Of a stretch of DNA of 64,000 nucleotides, positions 49,765-57,992 are shown piece after piece. The notes beneath the pieces were generated by a model that saw nothing but the letters and a program-made list of their open reading frames with translations, was not told where the DNA came from and searched no databases. The stretch comes from Mucilaginibacter sp. (GTDB lineage Bacteria > Bacteroidota > Bacteroidia > Sphingobacteriales > Sphingobacteriaceae): assembly GCA_030445275.1 (NCBI GenBank), contig JAUCSE010000088.1, forward strand, positions 1-64,000, read 5' to 3'. A program made the translations under genes and the position numbers. Every line of letters starts with the position of its first letter. Within the stretch, counting starts at the first letter, position 1.

Positions 49765-50293
49765 GTACATAGTTTATCTTAATAATTTGGTTTTTACAAA
49801 AGGTAGAAAAGCAATTTTATTCTGGTGAAATCGACTGCAATTATCGTTTTGTGGGATAACAAAAAATTAATAAAACATTAATACCGATATTCTCCGTGAT
49901 ATGGAGAACCAAACTCTTTCAGATCAGCTATAGAGCTCAGCGCAATTTGAAACTGACCAATCCCTCTTTACGGATAGACAATACTATTGGCTGTATTGCC
50001 TATAATTGCTAACGTCCAAATTAGGTGGTACCATCGTATAAATGGCATCGGCATGGCGCCGGATAATCGGAAACCCATCCAGCATCATTATTTATTCCTC
50101 TGAATGTAACCATATTCTTTCTATGAAAACGGAATCCTTACCCGGGCCCCATCCAGTATTTACAAGAACCCCGCGTTTTATATCCTGAAAATTAATGATG
50201 AAGGGCGTACGCTTGAATTTTACCCTACGTCAGTTTACTTGATATCCTGCGGAAATATCTTGATTTGATGGAAAAAAAGGATGCGATCCAGGG

Positions 50294-50514
50294 CTATGCG
50301 TAGCTTGCATCGTTTTGTGTGATGGTAAAAGAATTATTAGTTGGCTGAACGAGGGGCTGAAATACATCGTTTAAAATTCTAAGAATGTCATCATATTTAT
50401 AGTAAAGTATACCACCAATCTCTGAAAAAGGCAGTGTACCTTTATCCCTCAACGTTTGCAAAGTGTTTGTAGAGATCTTAAGCCGGTTTTTAACTTGGTA
50501 GCTCTTTAGCCATT
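50294..50514 (-). pseudogene. Helix-turn-helix (excisionase/MerR-like) protein fragment lacking its N-terminus (copy 2)
   Basis: Reverse strand: WLKSYQVKNRLKISTNTLQTLRDKGTLPFSEIGGILYYKYDDILRILNDVFQPLVQPTNNSFTITQNDASYA*; nearly identical peptide to 46306..46589. Confidence 0.75.
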
Positions 50515-50646
50515 AACAGCACGCAGATTGCTACAAAACTTTGATTTTAAAGTCAATACCTAATCCGTAACCTTTAGAATAGCCGAGTTTATAAGCATTT
50601 AACAATCAACACAATACAGCTAAATACTCGATCCCAACTGTACCCG
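50363..50646. repeat. Imperfect direct repeat, copy 2
   Basis: See 46336..46866; lacks the segment equivalent to about 46487-46744. Confidence 0.75.
50556..50573 (+). repeat. 18-bp motif ATACCTAATCCGTAACCT (copy 3 of 3)
   Basis: See 46778 and 46976. Confidence 0.6.
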
Positions 50647-50740
50647 TCTGGCCAGTCCGGCCGCTTTCAAAATGATATGCCTGGCCTGAGATTTGGAAAG
50701 AGCGATTGGTTCCATTAAGCCAAAATAAGCAAATATTTGC

Positions 50741-50944
50741 ATGAGCGTTCAATTTACCAGCATCGTAGCAGCACTGCGAAAGGATGATTTAGCTACCAAT
50801 TGGGAAGTGTTAAAGTCTCCAGGTAAAATACTTAAAACCCGGACCGATATCCTTGTGGGTACATTAATAACAGTTACAGCAGAATCAGCCGGTGATGACG
50901 GGAAAATAATAAATTCATTAACAATAAAATTATTACCGGGCTAA
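50741..50944 (+). CDS. Short hypothetical ORF
   Basis: 67 aa, low-complexity-free, ATG start; no recognisable domain. Confidence 0.3.
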   Translation: MSVQFTSIVAALRKDDLATNWEVLKSPGKILKTRTDILVGTLITVTAESAGDDGKIINSLTIKLLPG

Positions 50945-51312
50945 CAGAGCACTCCGCTAACCCAACTTAAACAAGGTCACACGTTGGTTTATGTGTCCAG
51001 CTTTCAGCTGTTAAATGGGATGTTGCACCTATGCTGCAAACAACTGTTATAGAAAGCCGTGATGAAAGCATTCGCTGGTCAACAAAAGAAGATTGACAAA
51101 AGGGAAAAGCATCTGGCGCGTTCATAGTTGGTCAATAAATCCTATTCATTAGCAATGGTTAGATATAAAAAAATATCTGTATTTAAGCATGCCATTAATA
51201 TTAGGTTGAATAATACCAGGGCTGTGTAATTTCCAGATCATATGTTTGCTTCAGTTTTTAAATGACAACTGTTTGCAGAAGTAATCCAGAATATAGTTTT
51301 GAATGTTCATTA

Positions 51313-51350
51313 AAAAATGAGGCTGTATCATCATGACCAGCCTCATTTTT
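51313..51350. terminator. Rho-independent terminator hairpin
   Basis: AAAAATGAGGCTG-tatcatcatgac-CAGCCTCATTTTT, 13-bp perfect stem just downstream (minus-strand sense) of the PUL genes. Confidence 0.8.
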
Positions 51351-51448
51351 CTTTGATTTATTCAGGTGCCTGACCTGATGGACAACGTTTTCTTTTAAAT
51401 GATTCTCAGAGCCTCTATTTCACTTATGATTCAGCCTCTTTTTATCAC

Positions 51449-52624
51449 TTAATTCACTTTGAAACCTGTCCTTGTCAAATCAAGATACACGTTACCATAA
51501 CTCTGCGTTGGTTCTATCTGCGAATCGACACTGAAGTTGTTAAATGAATTTATAAATATTAGCCTGCTCTTTGATGCATTACGTTTGGCTACATTGGTAA
51601 ATATTTTGTAATACGCGCCATCTGCAGTTCTCGGAACACTTAAGCTTGATGAGGTTGTGTTGGCAATCTGATAATTATAACCGGCCATAACGCAGGGAAT
51701 AAATTCCTGGTTCCATGATTCCACTGTTGTTTTCCAGTAGGCGAAATTCTGGTCGCACATTTGAGGGAAAAGATTATACCTGTCGATGTCACTGGCGTAA
51801 TCGGACATGTTATCCTCATACATAGCATCCGTACAATTCTGGAAACGATAGTAAAATCTTTCGGGCGGTGTCCATCTATTTTGCATCCCAACAATATAAA
51901 GGTCGAAACCCATGGCCGATAAATTGGTCCTGATCTGTTTGTACAACGCACTATTACTATTAGAATTAAGATCCTGGGCGTTATTGATAACGATGAGATA
52001 TTTACCGTTCACTTTCTGATAATTGCTCTTGGTCATCCAGTAAGCCAATCTTTTAAAATCATTATAAAAAGCGGTCAGCTTTGCCGCATTGGTTTCAATA
52101 GTTACACCATTTCCACTGGTACCACCGGAATTAGTAACACCTAATAAACTAATACTTAAGTTGTAAGAAATGGCAAAATTCATTTTAGATGAATTTGCAG
52201 CATTCAGGAAGCTAACAATCGCATTGGAATCAGCTTTAAAGTTAGTATTGTCGAGGTTTGGCGAACGAACAGAAAAGATAAAATAATCTATTCTAGCCAA
52301 TTGCGCATCCGCAACGTGCTGATCTATAATGGCCGGTGTAAGTATTGGTGCAACTGTTGTACCCAGAGCTGGTATACCATTAGCATAAAAATAAGGCCCC
52401 GGCCCGCCCACCGTAGGTTTTTGAGTAATATTAGCATTAAATGAACCAAAGGTATAATAAAATGCACCTACGGTATAATTTGAGGTAACCGGTATATCTG
52501 GGATAGTGTAGTTCAGAAAATTATCTGTTACAGTTGGTTTATTCTTTTTGCAGGAAAACAACCCTGTTACTATCAGTAGCGTAAAACAACTAATGATGTA
52601 TAAATTTTTATTTTTCATCTTCAA
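51449..52624 (-). CDS. GH71/99-like (WbsX-like) putative glycoside hydrolase lipoprotein
   Basis: Lipobox TGLFSCKK; DQHVADAQLARIDYFIFSVRSP...; tail RLIFINSFNNFSVDSQIEPTQSYGNVYLDL resembles the NSWNEW-x-E-x-x-x-IEP-x-x-x-YG-x-x-YL tail of GH99-like proteins; adjacent to SusD. Confidence 0.6.
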   Translation of the reverse strand: MKMKNKNLYIISCFTLLIVTGLFSCKKNKPTVTDNFLNYTIPDIPVTSNYTVGAFYYTFGSFNANITQKPTVGGPGPYFYANGIPALGTTVAPILTPAIIDQHVADAQLARIDYFIFSVRSPNLDNTNFKADSNAIVSFLNAANSSKMNFAISYNLSISLLGVTNSGGTSGNGVTIETNAAKLTAFYNDFKRLAYWMTKSNYQKVNGKYLIVINNAQDLNSNSNSALYKQIRTNLSAMGFDLYIVGMQNRWTPPERFYYRFQNCTDAMYEDNMSDYASDIDRYNLFPQMCDQNFAYWKTTVESWNQEFIPCVMAGYNYQIANTTSSSLSVPRTADGAYYKIFTNVAKRNASKSRLIFINSFNNFSVDSQIEPTQSYGNVYLDLTRTGFKVN

Positions 52625-52641
52625 TCTTTTTTGTCAGGTTA

Positions 52642-54372
52642 TTAATAAGTAGATAACACTGTGTATTTTATACCTGCTGTTGTTAAATCTTCTATGTTAT
52701 TACCATACCATTTTTCTACAAAGCTGTAGTCAATAAAAGCCTTCGCTTTTGACCAGTCAGGATAGGTATAAGGTGGTTCCATTTTTAGCGGTGTAAACAC
52801 ATAATCGCCGGGGCTGCCTAATAGTTTTACACCATTGGCATATCCTGTAGGGTTGGTATTAATTTCGCTTTGAACAGGATAAAACCAACGATCGGGCAAA
52901 TTGGCATAAACCCCATTTGTGCCTGGGTTATTGCCCGGGTTGGTATGCGGCGGCAGTATCAGGCTATGAGTTCTGCGTTGCAGGCACCAGGCATCAAAAG
53001 CCCCGTCATCATAAAAATTGAGCCATTCCTGGATCCATATCTTGGTCATGTTATCAGCCGGGATACTGGTATTAATAAAGCCAAGAACATAATTAAAACC
53101 CTTTCCGGCGGTTCCCCATTTAATACCATCCTGGGCTTCATAAGCACTGGCCTGTGCACCTGTTAAGCCCCAAAAAGCAAAGTTGGCGTTTATACCTGCA
53201 TAATAATATTGATCGGCAGATTGCGAACCGCCATAACCTTTCAGGGCGGCTTCTGCCTTCATAAAGCAAACTTCAGCATAGGTCATGATATAAAACGGGC
53301 GGGCTGCTGCTGTTAAAGCAGCAGGCATGGTACTAAAATTAACCGGAACTGTTGCCCCATTGAACGGACCATTGGTCAGCCCCCAGTTAGAAAGCGCAGT
53401 TTGAGTTGGCGCTGCTTTGGGTTGTCCAAGATGTGGTATAGGGTAACTTACCACATAATGCAAAGTACTATTGGTACTGGTTAAGGTATCCGTAATGTTA
53501 AACGGTGTTGCTGCTTTTTGAAAATAAGCATCTAAACGCGGATCGTGATAAGATCTGAAATAAGTAAACACATAATCACTCATAACAGGTGCTGCGGTAC
53601 CTAAATATGATGTACCCAAAACTAATGAGTTGTAATAGGGCGATTGGCTACCGGTTGCTGTGCCGTAGGTAAACTTAGCATTGTCTGCGTCTGATGTTAA
53701 AAGCGCACTTTCGTTCGCCATCACATCCCTGATGTTGGTTGCAGCTACATCCGGCAAATTATATTGTACCCGCAGCGCCAGACGCAACCTTAGTGAGTTG
53801 GCAAATTTTATCCATTGGGTTAAATTGCCATTAAAAATAACGTCGGGGTTTACTTTATCACCATTAACGTTTATAGCAGCGGCATCTGCCTTTAAGCGGC
53901 TAAGTAGTGATGTGTAGATCGTATTTTCACTGTCATACTCAACATCCGGATTATCGGTTTTGCCTGCGTTGCTATATGGGATTGGGCCATAAGTACCTAC
54001 CAGATAAGCAAAAACATAACATTCCCAAATGTCAGCAATAGCTACGCGGTTAGTATAGGCAGCATTTCCCTGATAAAGTTTTTTAAGCTGTTCTGTATTA
54101 CCCAAAACGTTAATATACATCGTTTTCCATGTGCCTTCATCTCCACCTATATACCGGCCAGACGGATCTACGATGTGCGTATATTCCCACAGATAAGAAA
54201 TATTGTTACTCTCAAATTTATTGATCGTATTTAGATAAACCCCTGTTAAAATTGCTTCGGGTGCAGCCGAAGCAAATCGCGATGGATCTGTATTAAGTGT
54301 AGTGAAATTTTTTGTACACGATACAGCAATGCCCGTAAGCAATACGGTAAGATATATGATAATCTTTTTCAT
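52642..54372 (-). CDS. SusD/RagB family nutrient-binding outer-membrane lipoprotein
   Basis: Lipobox TGIAVSCTKN; SusD-like helices; directly downstream of SusC. Confidence 0.93.
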   Translation of the reverse strand: MKKIIIYLTVLLTGIAVSCTKNFTTLNTDPSRFASAAPEAILTGVYLNTINKFESNNISYLWEYTHIVDPSGRYIGGDEGTWKTMYINVLGNTEQLKKLYQGNAAYTNRVAIADIWECYVFAYLVGTYGPIPYSNAGKTDNPDVEYDSENTIYTSLLSRLKADAAAINVNGDKVNPDVIFNGNLTQWIKFANSLRLRLALRVQYNLPDVAATNIRDVMANESALLTSDADNAKFTYGTATGSQSPYYNSLVLGTSYLGTAAPVMSDYVFTYFRSYHDPRLDAYFQKAATPFNITDTLTSTNSTLHYVVSYPIPHLGQPKAAPTQTALSNWGLTNGPFNGATVPVNFSTMPAALTAAARPFYIMTYAEVCFMKAEAALKGYGGSQSADQYYYAGINANFAFWGLTGAQASAYEAQDGIKWGTAGKGFNYVLGFINTSIPADNMTKIWIQEWLNFYDDGAFDAWCLQRRTHSLILPPHTNPGNNPGTNGVYANLPDRWFYPVQSEINTNPTGYANGVKLLGSPGDYVFTPLKMEPPYTYPDWSKAKAFIDYSFVEKWYGNNIEDLTTAGIKYTVLSTY

Positions 54373-54378
54373 AATTGT

Positions 54379-57300
54379 TTAGAATGAAAGTTTTAAGTCA
54401 ACACCATAGCTTGCATAAGGCAAAGACCCGCCCATTTCAAGCCCCTGTCCATTTCCTGATGAAGAAGCAGATTCGGGATCGATACCCTTTGGTGTTTTTT
54501 GAAATATAGTCCAAACGTTTCGCCCTACGAGTGAAATAGCCGCACTCCTGAATGCAGATGGCAACCATTTTGTGTTAAAAGAATAACCAATAATTACCTG
54601 TGTAAGCTTAACATAAGAAGCATCATAGGTATATAAGTGTGCAATATGCCCACCTACCTGCTGCCAATAAGTTTGCGGGGATATGTACTTTGTATTAGGT
54701 GCATTCAGATTGGCTACCATATTTCCATTGGCATCTAAAACGGGTTGACCATTGGCTCCTAACACGGGATAATATCCCTGGAATATAGAACCCTTTACGC
54801 GCGACGCAGACGGATAAGGTAAATTGTACAGCGAAGTTATACCACTTTGTTCGTTGCTGTTCTCGCCCAATACACCGTCGCTAAACAGCCACTGGTCACG
54901 ACCTTGCAATGTTGCCGCCGAAACTCCGGAGGTTAGGTACCTGAAAGCGGTTCCCGAATAAATAGACCCGCCAATACGGCTGGAAATTAAGAAATTAAAG
55001 CTCAATCTTTTGTATCTGAATGTTGACCCAAAAGACATTAATGCACTCGGGCTGGCGTTACCCACTATTGGATTAACAGTAGTATAATACGGTATAGCAC
55101 CATTAGGGTTAATTATAGCCAGGCCGTCGCTGGAATAGGCCTGATCTTGCGCCCGTATTACGCCAATAGGTTTCCCAACTTCGGCATAAACACTGCCGGT
55201 TACAGCCTGGCCAAGTAAGATAGATGAAATACCCGGAGCTAAGGAAAGTACCTTATTACGGTTTACTGAGAAGTTATAAATAGCATCCCAGCTAAAGTTT
55301 TTACTTCTTATTGCCGTACCTGACAAAGTAATCTCGATACCTTTGTTTTGTACAGAACCTGCATTAATAACCTGTTGATTAAACCCATATTCGGGAGGCG
55401 TGTAACCGGTAAGTATCTGGTTAATTGATTTTGATTTATAAACATCCCCATCAAGCGTGATCCGGTTGTTCAGGAAATGTAGTTCGAGGCCTATTTCGGT
55501 AGAGGTGGTTAACTCTGGCTTTAAGTTGCTGTTTTTCAACAGCTGATCAAAAGTCACATAATTGATACCGTTAAAACTGCCACCATTGCCAAATAATGAA
55601 TATAAATTATACGGGCTGGTATCATTACCAACTTTGGCAATAGAAGCCCTTATTTTACCAAAACTTAATATAGCCGGAGGTATGTTTTTCCACAGCTCAG
55701 TAAATACAAAACTTGCGCTGGCAGATGGGTAAAAGAAGGAGGCATTTGCCGCAGGCAGGGTTGATGACCAATCGTTACGACCGGTTAAATCTAAAAATAA
55801 GAAATCTTTATACCCTACAGAAGCTGTGCCATATACCGAATTAACCTGCGATTTTACCAGTGATTCGCTTGCAGTATATATGCTGGTTGTGTTCGACAGA
55901 TTTTTTACATCATGAACAGCCAATGATGCCGTGCCGGTTTGTGTATTATAATAATTGGTAGCCCTCAAATTGCCACCAAGGTTAGCTACAAAAGAAAAAT
56001 CTTTGATACGTTTATTGTATAAAAACAAACCTTCTGTATTCCATACTTTGTTGTTTTGCTGGAACTCGTTATATTCGCCCGGGACGTTGCTCAAAGACCC
56101 TTTTTGAATAAATGTGTAACGATTGCCCCAAAGTAAATTTCCTGATTCCTGCGCCCTGAACTGCAGATCTTTAAAAATCCTGATCCAGGCCGTTACGCCG
56201 CCAATTATTGTATTGTGGGTATCCTGATTAGAGTTTTCATTAATATCCCAGTAAGGATTTTCAATACTTGCATTACTTCCGCTACGAATCGCATCGCCAT
56301 TAGCATCTTTCCAGGTTGTTAAACTGCTTAAAGGAACGCTAAGTACTGCATTGTTAATGTAGTTTAATGGGTTAGTGGCATCTTCATTACGGGTTGTTCT
56401 ATTCTTTACCGTTTCCTGTACATACTGTATGCGTGTTTCTATCTTCAACCATGGTGCAAATTGCCTGCTGGCATTTAATTGAAAATTATTTTTAGACACA
56501 ACATTTTGCTTTTCAATTACATCATTAGCATCGGTCCTAGTATAAGAAAACCGGAAAGCGCTATTATCATCAGCATTGCTTAGTGATATATTTTGTATTG
56601 AGGTACCGGCTACTTTAAATAAATCTGTTACGGTTGCTTGAGGAGAGTAAGTAGTTAATTGACCATTATAAGCAAGGTAAGGTTGCCCTAACATCGGTGC
56701 ACCCCAGTTACGGGCGGGGTTACCGCTGGAGCCCGCCTGTAAAACACCTGAACCCAAGGCCCCCACTAATGTACCAGACATACGCCCCCCGGTACCCTCT
56801 CCATAAATATTTTGCATATCCGGAAATTGTAAAACGCGCGCAGCCATGTAATTGCCATTATAGGATATTCCTAAACCAGAATTTTTCCTTCCTTTCTTCG
56901 TGGTAATCAAAATTGCACCATTGGCTGCCCTCGAACCATATAAGGCAGCTGCATTCGGGCCCTTTAAAACCTGTATATTTTCAATATCATCGGGGTTAAG
57001 GTCCGCAGCATTGTTTCCATAATCGAGGTTACCAACCTGGCCGTTAGAATCGTTATTGTCAATAGGCACACCATCAACCACGTATAGCGGCTGGTTATTC
57101 CCTGTAATTGAATTCGCCCCGCGTATTACCACCCTGGTTGATCCTGTTGGCTGGCCGCTGGTAGTAATCTGCAAGCCCGACACTTTTCCATCCAAAAGGT
57201 CACTGATGTTTTGCGAGCGGGCTTCGGTCATGTCAGTAACGTTAACACCCTGAACCGAGTACCCTATTGATTTCTTTTCTCTCGGGATGTTAAGCGCCGT

Positions 57301-57618
57301 AATAATTACTTCAGATAAACTACTGGCAGCTGCCGGCACCATCTTAACGTCAATAACTGATTTCCCGGTAACATCAACCTCCTGGGGCCGATAACTGACA
57401 AACGTGAATATAAGTGCATTGGCACCACTACTTAGTGTAATGGTATAATTACCATCCAGATTGGTTGCCACGCGTTGAGTGGTTTGTTTGACAGTAACCG
57501 TAACACCGGGTAAAGGTTGGCCTTTTTCATCGCTCACCTTACCCTTAATTACACGGTTCTGTCCCAAACATTGAAACCCACTCCACGTAAAAAACAGCAT
57601 GAATAAAAGTCTTCTCAT
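54379..57618 (-). CDS. SusC/RagA family TonB-linked outer-membrane protein
   Basis: Signal MRRLLFMLFFTWSGFQCLGQ; IKGKVSDEKGQPLPGVTVTVK; plug NISDLLDGKVSGLQITTSGQPTGSTRVVIRGANSITGNNQPLYVVDGVPIDN. Start ATG 57618 (ORF opens 57696). Confidence 0.96.
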   Translation of the reverse strand: MRRLLFMLFFTWSGFQCLGQNRVIKGKVSDEKGQPLPGVTVTVKQTTQRVATNLDGNYTITLSSGANALIFTFVSYRPQEVDVTGKSVIDVKMVPAAASSLSEVIITALNIPREKKSIGYSVQGVNVTDMTEARSQNISDLLDGKVSGLQITTSGQPTGSTRVVIRGANSITGNNQPLYVVDGVPIDNNDSNGQVGNLDYGNNAADLNPDDIENIQVLKGPNAAALYGSRAANGAILITTKKGRKNSGLGISYNGNYMAARVLQFPDMQNIYGEGTGGRMSGTLVGALGSGVLQAGSSGNPARNWGAPMLGQPYLAYNGQLTTYSPQATVTDLFKVAGTSIQNISLSNADDNSAFRFSYTRTDANDVIEKQNVVSKNNFQLNASRQFAPWLKIETRIQYVQETVKNRTTRNEDATNPLNYINNAVLSVPLSSLTTWKDANGDAIRSGSNASIENPYWDINENSNQDTHNTIIGGVTAWIRIFKDLQFRAQESGNLLWGNRYTFIQKGSLSNVPGEYNEFQQNNKVWNTEGLFLYNKRIKDFSFVANLGGNLRATNYYNTQTGTASLAVHDVKNLSNTTSIYTASESLVKSQVNSVYGTASVGYKDFLFLDLTGRNDWSSTLPAANASFFYPSASASFVFTELWKNIPPAILSFGKIRASIAKVGNDTSPYNLYSLFGNGGSFNGINYVTFDQLLKNSNLKPELTTSTEIGLELHFLNNRITLDGDVYKSKSINQILTGYTPPEYGFNQQVINAGSVQNKGIEITLSGTAIRSKNFSWDAIYNFSVNRNKVLSLAPGISSILLGQAVTGSVYAEVGKPIGVIRAQDQAYSSDGLAIINPNGAIPYYTTVNPIVGNASPSALMSFGSTFRYKRLSFNFLISSRIGGSIYSGTAFRYLTSGVSAATLQGRDQWLFSDGVLGENSNEQSGITSLYNLPYPSASRVKGSIFQGYYPVLGANGQPVLDANGNMVANLNAPNTKYISPQTYWQQVGGHIAHLYTYDASYVKLTQVIIGYSFNTKWLPSAFRSAAISLVGRNVWTIFQKTPKGIDPESASSSGNGQGLEMGGSLPYASYGVDLKLSF

Positions 57619-57832
57619 GTTTAAGAAATTAAGATTAATAAATTGGGTTATATTGGTTAAAATACCGGGAGCTAAGTAAGAATTGATCCTTAACAAAACC
57701 TTAAACGTTTCTTAATGAGAAAAATAAAAAGGCTTTTATTTAATAAATGGACAGACTTTAGATTAATAAGAAAATTAAGACAGAAATTCACTTCAGATAC
57801 GGTCTTGGTATTAAGTACGGCAGACCCAATTT

Positions 57833-57844
57833 AGAACCGGTTCT
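57833..57844. promoter_or_regulatory. 12-bp palindrome AGAACCGGTTCT in the susC/regulator divergent intergenic region
   Basis: Perfect palindrome; followed by the imperfect inverted arm TTCTTAttaaagTAAGGAA. Confidence 0.45.
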
Positions 57845-57992
57845 TATTAAAGTAAGGAACAGTAAATAAGGGGGTAAAAAATCGCTATTTCGGTTAAATT
57901 AATTTCAGATAGTGTTTTAATCTTTTTTTATTTACATTTAGTTGAATCTTTAAAACCTATTTATAATACTGGCTATTGGGTAATCTCCTATC

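Noticed and set aside
49900-50290. Fragmentary coding-like strings (e.g. YKNPAFYILKINDEGRTLEFYPTSVYL, DILRKYLDLMEKKDAIQGYA)
   Set aside because: Possibly decayed genes, but no family could be assigned and frames are too short to support a call.
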